NCBI RefSeq assembly: GCF_013260645.1
Contig: NZ_CP053921.1
Coordinates: 248,001-312,000 of the forward strand
Length of the DNA stretch: 64,000 nt
Direction of reading: 5' to 3'
Origin: Erythrobacter mangrovi
GTDB taxonomy: Bacteria > Pseudomonadota > Alphaproteobacteria > Sphingomonadales > Sphingomonadaceae
Part shown: in pieces, positions 1-9,396 of the stretch
Position numbering within the stretch: position 1 is the first letter of the stretch
How the letters are laid out: each line of letters begins with the position of its first letter
The notes under the pieces: generated by a model
Seen by the model: the letters and a program-made list of their open reading frames with translations, nothing else
The model's database searches: none
What the model was told of the DNA's origin: nothing
Position numbers and translations under genes: made by a program

Positions 1-625
1 ACAGCGCCTGGGCTGCGGGAACGATCTGCGGCTCCACTGCCGTGCGCACTATGGGGCGCTCGATCACCGGAGGCGCGGCTTTGGCGCGACGGCGACGCCA
101 GATGAGCAGGCCGCCAAGCGCCGCCAACAGTGCCGCACCGACGCCTGCCGCCCAGCGCCAGTCGAAGGTTGCAGGAGAATCTGCTGCTTCCGATGCCCCG
201 ATAGCCGGCGCAACCGGTACGGTTGCCGCTTCCGCGGGAGCCGCGACTTCGGCACTTGCGGTGCTGCCGACATCCGCGTCAGCGTTCGGCAGCGCTGCCT
301 GTGGTTCGGCAGCGGTCGGGCGGGGTTGTGGGCGCGCGGTGATGGTCGATTCGCGTGGTGATGCTGCGAGAACATCCTCATCAACCGGGGTGGGCTCTGC
401 GGGGGTCGGCGAGGGAGTGGGTATGGCCGTCGGCGCCTGGGTCCCGATCACGCGCGGGCGGGCGGGCACCGGTCCGCTTTCTTCATCGATCGGCCCCTGG
501 GCGCGCGGACTCGCACTGGGCGTAGGGGCTGGCGGGAGGGAAAAATCCTGCACGGCCTGCGCCATCAGTGGTGAAGGCAGGGCCAGCGCGATCGCAAGGA
601 ATGGGAAACGGGCGGAATGGGTCAT
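1..625 (-). CDS. Proline-rich exported protein with membrane anchor (3' end cut by window edge)
   Basis: The frame is open from an ATG at 625 to the left edge (208 codons visible). Residues 1-23 look like a signal peptide ending in an Ala-Gln-Ala cleavage site. Residues 28-150 are low complexity and rich in Pro, Ala and Thr, like a wall-spanning linker. One transmembrane helix follows at about 157-176, with an Arg-rich stop-transfer stretch at 177-180. This suggests an envelope protein with a disordered periplasmic part and a cytoplasmic tail that continues beyond the window. I do not recognise a family, and open frames on the other strand here are shadows. It is divergent from queF, so the 119 bp between them should hold both promoters. 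Confidence 0.6.
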   Translation of the reverse strand, partial: MTHSARFPFLAIALALPSPLMAQAVQDFSLPPAPTPSASPRAQGPIDEESGPVPARPRVIGTQAPTAIPTPSPTPAEPTPVDEDVLAASPRESTITARPQPRPTAAEPQAALPNADADVGSTASAEVAAPAEAATVPVAPAIGASEAADSPATFDWRWAAGVGAALLAALGGLLIWRRRRAKAAPPVIERPIVRTAVEPQIVPAAQAL

Positions 626-744
626 CAGGGTCGGGGTAGCGTGCAAGAACGCGCATATGCCGTATGGTGGGCTGAATAGGTACTGAAGGCCGGTGATCCA
701 AGCCTTGCCTTGCGCAGGCGCGTCAATCGCGGCAGATGCGCGAC

Positions 745-1203
745 ATGACCGACACACCCAGCCCGAAGTTCCTCGGCGCCAATAGCCCGCTGCCCACTTC
801 ACCCGAAGAAGCCGAGCTCGATTACGTGCCCAACCCGCGCAAGGGGGAGCTGTATCTCGTCCGTTTCGCGGCTCCCGAGTTTACATCGCTGTGCCCGGTC
901 ACGGGCCAACCCGATTTCGCCCATCTGGTAATCGATTATGCCCCTGGCGAAACGATTGTGGAATCGAAGAGCCTTAAGCTGTTCCTCGGTTCCTTCCGCA
1001 ATCACAACGGCTTCCACGAGGATGTGACGGTCGGTATCGGCAAGCGCCTGTTCGACGAGATGCAGCCGCGCTGGATGCGCATCGGCGGATATTGGTATCC
1101 GCGCGGGGGCATCCCCATCGATGTCTTCTGGCAAAGCGCTGCGCCGCCTGAAGGACTATGGCTTCCCGACCAGGGCGTGGCGCCCTATCGTGGGCGCGGA
1201 TAG
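745..1203 (+). CDS. queF: NADPH-dependent 7-cyano-7-deazaguanine reductase QueF
   Basis: Reduces preQ0 to preQ1 in queuosine tRNA modification. This is the short, unimodular form (152 aa). The catalytic cysteine lies in the [11 protein letters not shown] block (Cys50) with the proton-relay Asp at 57. The family signature ESKSLKLF is at 73-80, and [10 protein letters not shown] follows. The start was set at the second ATG because homologues begin MTDTP; an ATG at 736 would add three residues, and neither has a clear ribosome site. The DUF1499 gene starts 17 bp after the stop, so the two may be co-transcribed. Confidence 0.94.
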   Translation: MTDTPSPKFLGANSPLPTSPEEAELDYVPNPRKGELYLVRFAAPEFTSLCPVTGQPDFAHLVIDYAPGETIVESKSLKLFLGSFRNHNGFHEDVTVGIGKRLFDEMQPRWMRIGGYWYPRGGIPIDVFWQSAAPPEGLWLPDQGVAPYRGRG

Positions 1204-1220
1204 GGATAGGAGATTCCACG

Positions 1221-2015
1221 ATGATCGCCAGGTTACCCCGGATTTCGCTCTGGCTGGCGCTCGCGCTGCTGGTGTATTTCCTGTTTGCCGTATTCGGCCC
1301 CAAATTCGGCCTGATCGACTGGAAGGTCGGCTTCCTGACCATGGTCGTGACCATCGGCCCGATCCTGATGGGCGTGGTCGCATTGGTGGCGCTGATCGCG
1401 CTGATCATGGCCTTCGTGAAGGGGCCGCGCGGCGAATGGTGGAAGGCCGCGGCTGCACTGGCGATCCCCGTGGCCTTGTTCGCTGGGCTCCTGTCCGTTC
1501 GCGCACAGGGCGATGCGGTACCGCCGATCCACGACGTTGCCACCGACACCACCAACCCACCCGAGTTTTCTGCCGAAACGCTGGCGATGCGCGAAGGCTT
1601 CGGAGCCAACCCGATCGACGATTATGCCACTCCTCTGGGGCAGATCGAGCTGTGGGCGGAACGGACCAAGGGCCAGCCCATCGCGGCCAAGACCCATGCC
1701 GAGTTGATCGCCGAGAGCTATGGCGATCTCAAGCCGATCCCCTACCCGGGCAGCGATGCAGACGCCGTGGCTGCCGTGGCCGCGGCCATGGAGGATATCG
1801 GCCTGTCGGACGTGCGGAGCGATCCGGACGCAGGACGGGTCGAAGGCACTGCCGAAACCTTCGCCTTCGGTTTCAAGGACGATGTCGTGGCGCGCGTCAG
1901 CGAAGGGCAGATCGATCTGCGTTCGGTCAGCCGCGTGGGGGTTTCGGACCTCGGCTACAACGCGGCTCGCCTGGGCGAACTCGGCAAGGCAATCAACGCG
2001 CGGCTGAGCGAGTAA
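1221..2015 (+). CDS. DUF1499 domain membrane protein
   Basis: The 264-aa protein has three hydrophobic segments in the N-terminal third (about 10-28, 37-62 and 75-92). A soluble domain follows with the DUF1499 pattern: a segment around PIPYPGSDADAV, then a late block on response to light-induced-type folds with RSVSRVGVSDLGYN near 230-243. The function is unknown; the domain occurs in many alphaproteobacterial inner-membrane proteins. The start at 1221 is preferred to an upstream in-frame codon at 1158 because AGGAGA lies at 1208-1213 and the upstream extension overlaps queF. The 3' end overlaps the convergent oxidoreductase gene by 23 bp. Confidence 0.8.
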   Translation: MIARLPRISLWLALALLVYFLFAVFGPKFGLIDWKVGFLTMVVTIGPILMGVVALVALIALIMAFVKGPRGEWWKAAAALAIPVALFAGLLSVRAQGDAVPPIHDVATDTTNPPEFSAETLAMREGFGANPIDDYATPLGQIELWAERTKGQPIAAKTHAELIAESYGDLKPIPYPGSDADAVAAVAAAMEDIGLSDVRSDPDAGRVEGTAETFAFGFKDDVVARVSEGQIDLRSVSRVGVSDLGYNAARLGELGKAINARLSE

Positions 2016-3111
2016 AACGCTTGATCCAACGCCGGTCGAGCCAGTTCTTGAGCACCCGTAATCCGCGCCCCTGCACACCGAGGGCCGCATAGCTGGCAAT
2101 CGCCTCACCGCGGCAGGTGTTGAGCAGGTAGAAGTCCATGAAACTTGGGCTGTAGCTGCGCGCGGGCTCCTCACCAGACAGGGACCGTCGCAGGTTCCGC
2201 GCCAGCACCGGCCCGCTGTAGACCGCGTGGACACCGGAATGGGCCACGTCGCGATCGGTGCGCCGCGCGACATCGCCAACCGCAAAGATGTGCGGTTGGC
2301 CGCAAGCCCGGTTGTACCGGTCAACTGCGATGAATCCGTCTGGATCGACCGGTAGCCCGTTCTCGCGTGGCCAGTCGGGTGCGCCGCTGCCAACGGCGGC
2401 AACGACAAGATCGAGCGGTTCGAGCGACCGCCCCCCGGCAACAAGTTCGCCCCTCTCGAAGGCGGCATCCTCTGCCAGCAGCGCGATACCCTGCCTCTCC
2501 AGCTCACGCGTCACCCGCTTGCGAACCGGAGCCGGATGCGAAGGAAGCAGGCCTGCCTCGCCGATCACCAGCGTAACTGCAAGGTCGCGCCAATGCGCCG
2601 AATTACGCATCCCGAACGCCAGTTCGACTCCGCCTGCGCCGCCGCCGATCACGGCCACGCGACGATGCTGCGGCACATCGTCCCGAAGCGCTTGCCAACG
2701 ACCGATGAAACGATCGAGCGGGCGAATATCGAGCAGGCGCGGGTCGTTGCCCATCGCGCGTGCCGCCCGTCCTGCTCCGCCCGTAGCGATCGAACAGACA
2801 TCGAAAGCGATTTCACTGCCGTCATCCAGTTTCGCGACCCGCGCTCGCGGATCGATGCCCGCCAGTCGCGCCTGGTGCCAGGTGATCCCCGCCTGCTCGA
2901 CCAGCGGGGCGAGCGGAATGGCCAGCTCGCTGGCGCGATATTCGCCTGCAATCCACCCTGGAACCATGCCCGAATACTGCATCGCCGCAAGTGGTTCGAC
3001 CAGCAAGGTGCGCCCCTTGGGCGTGCCGTTGCGACGCCAGTCATCGATCACGCCCAAATGCGCGTGGCCGGCGCCCACGAGAAGCAGAGTGGGTTCGGCA
3101 GGCATCGTCAT
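1993..3111 (-). CDS. FAD/NAD(P)-dependent oxidoreductase (NDH-2-like fold)
   Basis: The 372-aa flavoprotein has an N-terminal FAD-binding motif (LLLVGAGHAHLGV, residues 9-21). A second dinucleotide-binding motif, VAVIGGGAGGVELAF, sits near 152-166, and the C-terminal FAD-contact block is PHIFAVGDVA. The GHAH form of the first motif is typical of the oxidoreductase domain fused or linked to SelD, and of type II NADH dehydrogenase relatives. No redox-active CxxC pair is visible. The substrate is unknown; a quinone or pyridine-nucleotide disulfide role is family inference. GAGG lies 8 bp upstream of the start. It is transcribed away from tRNA-Ala in the same direction. Confidence 0.8.
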   Translation of the reverse strand: MTMPAEPTLLLVGAGHAHLGVIDDWRRNGTPKGRTLLVEPLAAMQYSGMVPGWIAGEYRASELAIPLAPLVEQAGITWHQARLAGIDPRARVAKLDDGSEIAFDVCSIATGGAGRAARAMGNDPRLLDIRPLDRFIGRWQALRDDVPQHRRVAVIGGGAGGVELAFGMRNSAHWRDLAVTLVIGEAGLLPSHPAPVRKRVTRELERQGIALLAEDAAFERGELVAGGRSLEPLDLVVAAVGSGAPDWPRENGLPVDPDGFIAVDRYNRACGQPHIFAVGDVARRTDRDVAHSGVHAVYSGPVLARNLRRSLSGEEPARSYSPSFMDFYLLNTCRGEAIASYAALGVQGRGLRVLKNWLDRRWIKRFTRSAAR

Positions 3112-3175
3112 ACCGCAGGCCTCGCGCGGCTAGTCGGCGCCTGGCAAGCATAGCGAAGATGAGGTGGAAGTAACC

Positions 3176-3251
<76 letters not shown>

Positions 3252-3360
3252 GTTCCAGGTATGCAGGCAGCATCGACCCGTCGGGCCGGGGCTGCGGCAG
3301 GCGCGCGCATTAGCGAATGCCGACGCGCCTGCAAAGGGAAAATTCGGTCGAAAGGTTGCC

Positions 3361-4170
3361 TCACCGCCCGCCGTCGGGAGCACCCGCCGGCCTGCCTTGC
3401 AGCACCTCGCCGGACTGGAAAAGCGGACCCGAAGTCGGCAAGCCCGGCTGCGAAGAAACCGTGGGACCGAAGGTCACGGAAGGCGCGGGTTGGACAGTTC
3501 GCGCTGCCAGGCCGTATTGCGCATCCCATGCATTGAGGTTGACGCGGTACTGCTCGTAGGCGCGGAAGAAATTCTCGTAGACGGCTTCGAGCCGCTGCAT
3601 CGCGCCGGACGCAAATAGATCGAGATCTTCCTTCGAAGTGGAAGGTGCAGCCGCCGCGACCTCCAGGGCCGTGTCGCAGAAGTCATTGAGGACCGGCGGA
3701 AGCGCGAAATAATTGTAGACCTGCGTCATGTAGGAATCCTGCACGTCGCGATAGGTCGCGCCGTAACGCTTGCGGAATTCGCCCTGCAACGCGGCGTTGG
3801 TAGAGGACAACTTGCGCGAATGCGTCTTCAGGAAATCCTTGTAGGCCGGCAGGATCGCCGCATGCTGCGGCTTCAGGCAATTGAGCGCCGCTACGTTGAG
3901 CGCCGAGCGCAGGTTCCAGGTCGTCTGTGCGGTGCTGAGGTTGGCATTGACCGTCTGGCGCACGCCATCGGGTCCCACCATCGGAATGATCATGCTTGAG
4001 GTCGCACCACCTGGCGGCAGCGGCCGCGGCGGGATGACTTGAGCCGGCGGTGGCGGCGGTGGGGGCGGCGGAGGCGGCGGAGGCGGCGGAGGGGTGGTAC
4101 AGGCGGCGACTGCTGCGAGACCCGCAGCGAGAACGGCAAGGCGAATGACTGGTTTCGTATCGCGGCTCAT
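3361..4170 (-). CDS. Polyproline lipoprotein, function unknown
   Basis: The 269-aa precursor has a hydrophobic signal ending in a lipobox (LAAVAAC, Cys near 24). After two threonines comes an uninterrupted run of 16 prolines encoded by mixed CCG, CCT, CCC and CCA codons. The remaining 200 residues are mostly helical and have no catalytic motif I recognise. It is probably anchored to an envelope membrane. The start is supported by GAGGAGGG about 9 bp upstream. Such a proline run should stall ribosomes and require EF-P. The family appears limited to related alphaproteobacteria (inference). Confidence 0.75.
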   Translation of the reverse strand: MSRDTKPVIRLAVLAAGLAAVAACTTPPPPPPPPPPPPPPPPAQVIPPRPLPPGGATSSMIIPMVGPDGVRQTVNANLSTAQTTWNLRSALNVAALNCLKPQHAAILPAYKDFLKTHSRKLSSTNAALQGEFRKRYGATYRDVQDSYMTQVYNYFALPPVLNDFCDTALEVAAAAPSTSKEDLDLFASGAMQRLEAVYENFFRAYEQYRVNLNAWDAQYGLAARTVQPAPSVTFGPTVSSQPGLPTSGPLFQSGEVLQGRPAGAPDGGR

Positions 4171-4273
4171 GGCGCGCGGACCCTCCTCGAAATCGTCTAT
4201 TTCTATCTTGCACCCGCGACCCTTGACCGGGGATGAAGCACCTCTGCCTAGCGCTTGTCGTCCGCAAAGAAAA

Positions 4274-4302
4274 TGCCCGGGGCGTCGGTTACGCCCCGGG
4301 CA
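4274..4302 (-). terminator. Intrinsic terminator of the Bax inhibitor-1 family gene
   Basis: A perfect 11-bp stem (TGCCCGGGGCG at 4274-4284 with its complement at 4292-4302) has a 7-nt loop. On the minus strand it is followed by ATTTTCTTT. It lies 37 bp past the stop of the 4339-5079 gene, so it ends that transcript before the lipoprotein gene. Confidence 0.9.
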
Positions 4303-4338
4303 CGATCAAGCGACTCGTCTATGCGACGGATCGATGGG

Positions 4339-5079
4339 TCATTCGCGATTGCCCATGAAGTGCAGCAGGAAAAGGAACATGTTGATGAAGTCGAGATACA
4401 GGCTGAGCGCGCCCAGGATAATCGCCTTACCGGCGAACTCGGTCCCGCGCAGGTACTGATACTCGGTCTTCAAGCGCTGCGTGTCGTAGGCAGTGAGGCC
4501 TGCGAACACCAGGACGCCGATGAAGCTGACCGCCAGCGCCAGCGTGCTCGACTGCAGGAAGATGTTGATCACCATTGCGATCAGCAAGCCGATCACGCCC
4601 ATGATCAGGAAGGTGCCGAAGCCCGACAGGTCCTTCTTGGTGGTGTAGCCATACAGGCTCAGACCCGCGAAGGCGCCCGCCGTAGCGAAGAAGGTCGCCG
4701 CGATGCTTTCACCTGTATAGACGAGGAAGATCGTCGACAGCGACAGGCCCATCGCCGTGGCGAATGACCAGAACAGCACCTGCAGCGTGCCGTAGCTCAT
4801 GCGATTGAGCCCGAAGCTTATCGCCAATATGAATGCCAGCGGGGCAAGCTTAACTATCCAAAGCACGGGCGATCCAATGAGCGCCAGCGTGAGCCCGGTC
4901 CTGGCCGTCAGCAGCGCGACGATGCCCGTAAGCAGCACCCCCGACGCCATGTAGTTGTAGATCGACAGCATGTGCTTGCGCAGACCAAGGTCGAAGGTCT
5001 CCTGCCTCGTAACGGCGTCACCCGCGCGCGGCACGGAGCCGAAGCCCTGCCTCTGCTCGGTGTCGTTCCAGTTCGCCAT
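4339..5079 (-). CDS. Bax inhibitor-1/YccA family membrane protein
   Basis: The 246-aa protein has seven predicted transmembrane segments after a soluble N-terminus of about 35 residues. The family-typical pattern is present: FGLNRMSYGTLQ in the middle, LSLYGYTTKKDLSGFG, then AYDTQRLK before the last helices. The C-terminal LSLYLDFINMFLFLLHFMG block is strongly conserved in the family. Bacterial members act as pH-sensitive calcium leak channels or interact with membrane proteases. AGAGGAG lies just upstream of the ATG. The gene is monocistronic, bounded by a terminator downstream and a 135-bp gap upstream. Confidence 0.93.
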   Translation of the reverse strand: MANWNDTEQRQGFGSVPRAGDAVTRQETFDLGLRKHMLSIYNYMASGVLLTGIVALLTARTGLTLALIGSPVLWIVKLAPLAFILAISFGLNRMSYGTLQVLFWSFATAMGLSLSTIFLVYTGESIAATFFATAGAFAGLSLYGYTTKKDLSGFGTFLIMGVIGLLIAMVINIFLQSSTLALAVSFIGVLVFAGLTAYDTQRLKTEYQYLRGTEFAGKAIILGALSLYLDFINMFLFLLHFMGNRE

Positions 5080-5214
5080 TTCAAATCACTCCTCTAAGCG
5101 GCTATGGTCGAGCCCCCGCTCCACATGGAGGGAATATCGGGATTTATCGCGTGAATTTCAAGCGAAACCGGACCCCGAAAGCCTAATCCCGGTTAACCGA
5201 AAAACTTAGCCAAA

Positions 5215-5718
5215 TCAGGCCTCGCCTGCAGCGTCGACCATGGCGGCATCAAGTGCTTCGGCGGGCGACTTGTCGCCCCACAGCACGAACTGGAAGGCAG
5301 GGTAGAAGCGATCGCACTCGTCGACGGCGATTTCGACCAGTGCCTGGGCCTGTGAAAGGCTCAGCAGGCCCTCATCGCCCAGCATCGTCGCGTTACGGTA
5401 GAGCACGACGCCACCGTTCGACCAGATATCGAAATGGCCCAGCCACAGCTGCTCGTTAACCCGTGCGACCAGTTCGTGCGCCTGCTTCTTCTTGCCGTCG
5501 GGCACGCGAATCTCTGGCAGGCAGAGGACCTGGAGCACCATATCCTCCGGCCGCCAGATGCCCTTTACCTGATAGGTCGTCCAGCTGCCGGGAATCTCGC
5601 CGGCCATCTCGCCGTGACCGCTTTCGCAAGGCCAGCCGCGCGCTTCGAACAATGCCACGAGCATGTCGAGCGGCGCGGCATCGTCGTCGGCCTCGTAGTT
5701 CTCGCCCGCCATTCTCAT
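5215..5718 (-). CDS. YbjN domain-containing protein
   Basis: The 167-aa acidic protein matches the YbjN family, a type III secretion chaperone-like fold of uncertain function. It has an N-terminal MLVALFEARGWPCE segment, VLQVLCLPEIRVP in the middle and a C-terminal FQFVLWGDKSPAEAL block. The open frame extends to 5835, but the N-terminal 39 residues are uncharacteristic. The ATG at 5718 (or 5712) matches family starts. In Escherichia coli YbjN affects motility and stress responses, but transfer of that role is not justified. It sits between the Bax inhibitor family gene and the TPR/SPOR gene. Confidence 0.82.
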   Translation of the reverse strand: MRMAGENYEADDDAAPLDMLVALFEARGWPCESGHGEMAGEIPGSWTTYQVKGIWRPEDMVLQVLCLPEIRVPDGKKKQAHELVARVNEQLWLGHFDIWSNGGVVLYRNATMLGDEGLLSLSQAQALVEIAVDECDRFYPAFQFVLWGDKSPAEALDAAMVDAAGEA

Positions 5719-5850
5719 CGTGCCTGTTCCGTGCGCGTCATGCCGGCTGGATGCAAAGCATGGAGGCACTTGGCAATCCGCCACGCTACCGCTGCTGGGG
5801 AGAACCGATTTCGCTTGTGCATAGCCTGTGCACAAGCGCCCCGCCGATCG

Positions 5851-7470
5851 CTATTTTAGCGGCTCCACCACTTCGCCCTCGGCACTGTGGAATGTGAAGC
5901 TGTCGATCTGCAATTTCTTGAGATCATTCATGAAATCACGCGCAGCCGTATCGCTCTTGAAGGGCCCGGCCAGCAATCGGTTGGCCTGGACCCAACGCGC
6001 GACGAATGGTCCCTTGCCCTTCAGCTTGCCTTCCGACTTGCGTTCGATCCGCCGCCAATCGAAAGCCAGCGCCGAACGGTCCTTGCCGGTTGCCACCTGC
6101 ACCCAATGGCGCGCCGGATGCACCGGCGGCGGTGGGGGTGGCGGCGGCGGTGGGGGCTTGGGTACCTCGCGCGGAATCGCGATCCGAGTAATGTCCACCG
6201 CCCCAGCAGCCGGACGCGCCTCCCTTCGCGACTCAAGCGTGAAGCTCGCAAAGGCATCTTCGAGCGAAGGGAGTTCTTCCTGCTGCTCAACGGCAGGCGC
6301 TGGCGGCGGCGAAGGCGGCGGCGCTGGGAGGATGCGAACCGGGGGCGTTGCGGGCTGCGACTCCGGTTGCGAAGCCGTGCTGCGCTGGGGCTCTACCGGC
6401 CTGGGCATCAGTTCCTGTGGCGAGAACGTCGCGGCGGGCGCAGAAGCAGGAGGCGGTGGCGGTGGCGCTACACGGACCGCATCACCCTGCCGTGAGCTGG
6501 CGGCAGCAGGGGCGAGTTCCTGCGGCTGCCCCGCACTGCCCGTCGAGCTCGACCCGGTCCGATCGGGGCGACGACGGCGTTGCTGCGTTCGCGGGTCTTG
6601 CCTTGCCGGTTCCGCCTGAGCCGCGGTTCCGCGAGGCGAACTGGCCGCAGCCGGTCGCGCTTCGGCGGTGCGGGTACCGGCATAGCTCGCGATCTGCGGC
6701 TCGTCGGTGCCAATGCTTGCCGTGCGCGGGAAGATGCCGAGCGATCCGGCGGCTGCCTGCTGTGCCTGGGTGAGGCGCGGCATATACTCCAGATAGGGCC
6801 TTACCCGCGCCGCCATCTGCTGCGGCAACATGGCGTCCGCGATGCCGATGGCTTCCTTGGTCTGGCCCAGGATGGCGAGGCCGAAGGCCCGGGTGCGAAA
6901 GGCGGCAAGGTCCTTCTCCTCCAGCAGCGGCAACAAAGTAGCCTCGAAGCCTGCACGATCGCCCGAAATCGCCTGGCTCAGCGCAAGCCGGCGGCGAGTT
7001 TCGGCGCCCGCGCCATTGGCGAGGGCGAGACGGTAGAGTTCCTGCGCGCTCGCCGCATCGCCTACCAGATCGAACGCCAGCGCGCGATCCTCGGCCATCC
7101 GCGCGCGATCGACCCCGGCACGTTCGGCCTCGGCAAACAGGCGCAAGGCTTCGACCGGGCGGCGCGAACGGACATAGGATGTCGCCAGACCCAGCTTTAC
7201 CCGGCTGTTGTTCGGAGAGAGCTCATTCGCACGGCCGAAGAATCCGATTGCCGCAGCGATATCACCTACTGCCAAGGCCGCCTCGCCAGCATCGATCAGG
7301 GCGGCAACGTCCGTCGGGCTCCGCGCGAGGCGACCCAACGCGTCATTCAATCGCGCGGCGCCCTCTGGCGGCAGCGGCTGCACGATCTCCGCCTGCGCCA
7401 GCAGCACTGCCGGGCTGGACGCAGCAGCCAACAAAAGGGCCGCCCGCAGGCATCGCAGGTCTCGTTCCAT
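5851..7470 (-). CDS. TPR and SPOR domain envelope protein
   Basis: The 539-aa protein has a signal peptide (1-26). Several TPR-like helical repeats follow at about 35-230, including a GFFGRANELSPNNSRVKLGL unit. A long Pro-, Ala- and Gln-rich linker with runs of up to 12 prolines spans about 250-440. The C-terminal SPOR domain is at about 455-535 (HWVQVATGK start, RLLAGPFKSDTAARDF). SPOR domains bind denuded glycan strands at the septum, which fits its place 64 bp downstream of ftsZ in the same orientation. A role in division-site targeting is inferred. AGGAACGG precedes the start. Confidence 0.85.
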   Translation of the reverse strand: MERDLRCLRAALLLAAASSPAVLLAQAEIVQPLPPEGAARLNDALGRLARSPTDVAALIDAGEAALAVGDIAAAIGFFGRANELSPNNSRVKLGLATSYVRSRRPVEALRLFAEAERAGVDRARMAEDRALAFDLVGDAASAQELYRLALANGAGAETRRRLALSQAISGDRAGFEATLLPLLEEKDLAAFRTRAFGLAILGQTKEAIGIADAMLPQQMAARVRPYLEYMPRLTQAQQAAAGSLGIFPRTASIGTDEPQIASYAGTRTAEARPAAASSPRGTAAQAEPARQDPRTQQRRRRPDRTGSSSTGSAGQPQELAPAAASSRQGDAVRVAPPPPPPASAPAATFSPQELMPRPVEPQRSTASQPESQPATPPVRILPAPPPSPPPAPAVEQQEELPSLEDAFASFTLESRREARPAAGAVDITRIAIPREVPKPPPPPPPPPPPVHPARHWVQVATGKDRSALAFDWRRIERKSEGKLKGKGPFVARWVQANRLLAGPFKSDTAARDFMNDLKKLQIDSFTFHSAEGEVVEPLK

Positions 7471-7534
7471 GATCCCGTTCCTGCCTGCGCAGGCCTTAAC
7501 CGGCGCTTGCGCGGGCTAGCCCCCGACGTGTAGC

Positions 7535-9262
7535 TTACTGGTTGTTCTGGCGACCGAGGAAGCGCGGGATGTTGAGCGCACCGCCACCATCGCCGTCATC
7601 GTCCCCGTCGGCATCTTCCTCGCCGTCTTCGGGCTTGTTCGCCCCTCGCGAAAGATTGGCCATCCGTTCGAACAGGGTGCTGCCCTGCGAGGGTGCAGCG
7701 CCGCCTGCCGGGGCGCCGCCGGCCGGGGCTCCACCGCCTGCGGCGCCGCCGCCGCCAAGCGAGCCGCCCAGGCCACCGAGGCCGCCGCCCATATCGTCAT
7801 CATCGCCGTAGTCGCCGCCAAGCAGCGGGCGCTTGCGCATCGGCTTGCTCGCCAGCGGGCTTCCGCCTTCGGCATACTGGTCTGCGCCAAGCTCGAACTC
7901 ATCCTGCCCGCCCTGTTCCATGGCAGATGACAGGTCGAGAGGGGCCTCTTCGCCGTCTTCCTCGTCCCAGCCGCCTTCGAAACGTTCGGTCTCTTCGTTG
8001 CGCAGGCCAGCCAGAGGGTCGACGATGCCATCGACGTCGTCGTATTCCTCTTCGTCGTCGTCATCTGACAACCCATAACCGAGATCCTCGGAGAGCACCG
8101 AAGGGCTGACCTCAACCTCTTCGCTCAGATCGAGCGCCTCAACCTCTTCGAACTCGGGTTCGGCCGAAAGACCTTCCGACAATTCAAAGGGTTCTTCCTC
8201 CGCGATCTCTTCGCTAGGTAGCTCCAGGATCGGCCGCTGCGGTGCCCGCGGTTCGCTCATCGAAAAGGCGCGCGGAGCGGCTACGACCGAAGCACCTGTA
8301 CCGTCGATACCGGTGGCAACCACCGAAACGCGGATCTTGCCTTCCAGATCCGGATTGAAGGCCGAACCCCAGATGATGTTCGCATCCTCGTCGACCAGCT
8401 CGCGGATATGGTTCGCGGCCTCGTCGACTTCGAGCAGCTTCATGTCTTCGCCGCCGATGATCGAGATGATCACGCCCTTGGCCCCGGCCATGCTGACGCC
8501 ATCGAGCAGCGGGTTCGCGATAGCGCGTTCCGCGGCTTCGAGCGCGCGGTTGTCACCCTCGCCCTCGCCGGTGCCCATCATCGCCTTGCCCATCTCGCTC
8601 ATCACCGAACGCACGTCGGCGAAGTCGAGGTTGATCAAGCCGGGCATGACCATCAGGTCGGTGATCGAACGGACACCCTGCTGCAGCACCTCGTCGGCGA
8701 GCATGAAGGCTTCCTTGAAAGTCGTTTCCGCCTTGGCGACAAGGAACAGGTTCTGGTTCGGGATCACGATCAGCGTATCGACGTGCTTCTGCAGCTCTTC
8801 GATACCGGCTTCCGCCGCACGCATGCGCCGGGTCCCTTCGAACAGGAACGGCTTGGTCACCACGCCGACCGTCAGCACGCCCTTGCGCCGCGCCGCTTCG
8901 GCAATAACCGGGGCGGCACCCGTACCGGTACCACCGCCCATACCGGCGGCGATAAAGACCATGTTCACGCCTTCGAGCGAGTCCTCGATGTCTTCGACTG
9001 TCTCTTCCGCTGCCGCCTTGCCCACTTCGGGCCGGGCGCCGGCGCCGAGACCACCGGTAATGTCGGGGCCCAGCTGGATCCGCTTTTCCGATGGCGAGGT
9101 CGACAGCGCCTGCGCATCGGTGTTCGCAACGATAAACTCGACGCCTTCGATCTGGGCCTGCATCATGTTGGCGATGGCGTTTCCGCCCGCACCGCCAACC
9201 CCGATCACCATGATCTTGGGGCGCAGCTCATCGCTGGAAGCCGGACCGATATTGATACTCAT
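7535..9262 (-). CDS. ftsZ: Cell division protein FtsZ
   Basis: Tubulin-like GTPase that forms the Z ring. The 575-aa protein has the nucleotide-binding GVGGAGGNA (21-29), the tubulin signature GGGTGTG (109-115) and the T7 loop NLDFAD (211-216). The globular core ends near 320. It is followed by an unusually long linker of about 240 residues, first highly acidic and then Gly/Ala-rich. The conserved C-terminal peptide [14 protein letters not shown] binds FtsA and other tethers. GGGGGATA precedes the ATG. It is last in the dcw cluster and separated from ftsA by 134 bp, which suggests an extra promoter. Confidence 0.98.
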   Translation of the reverse strand: MSINIGPASSDELRPKIMVIGVGGAGGNAIANMMQAQIEGVEFIVANTDAQALSTSPSEKRIQLGPDITGGLGAGARPEVGKAAAEETVEDIEDSLEGVNMVFIAAGMGGGTGTGAAPVIAEAARRKGVLTVGVVTKPFLFEGTRRMRAAEAGIEELQKHVDTLIVIPNQNLFLVAKAETTFKEAFMLADEVLQQGVRSITDLMVMPGLINLDFADVRSVMSEMGKAMMGTGEGEGDNRALEAAERAIANPLLDGVSMAGAKGVIISIIGGEDMKLLEVDEAANHIRELVDEDANIIWGSAFNPDLEGKIRVSVVATGIDGTGASVVAAPRAFSMSEPRAPQRPILELPSEEIAEEEPFELSEGLSAEPEFEEVEALDLSEEVEVSPSVLSEDLGYGLSDDDDEEEYDDVDGIVDPLAGLRNEETERFEGGWDEEDGEEAPLDLSSAMEQGGQDEFELGADQYAEGGSPLASKPMRKRPLLGGDYGDDDDMGGGLGGLGGSLGGGGAAGGGAPAGGAPAGGAAPSQGSTLFERMANLSRGANKPEDGEEDADGDDDGDGGGALNIPRFLGRQNNQ

Positions 9263-9396
9263 TGGGTATCCCCCGGGAATTCGAAATCTAAGACCAACAC
9301 TATGTCACACATCTCGCACAAAGCGAATCGCAGCGCGTGGGGCGAAACATCCTTATCCACAAGGGCTAATGACGGGTTAGCGCGCGTGTACAATAC

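Noticed and set aside
3252-3330. Promoter of tRNA-Ala
   Set aside because: A TTGCAG/TAATGC pair at 16-bp spacing can be found but both boxes are poor and other choices are equally likely.
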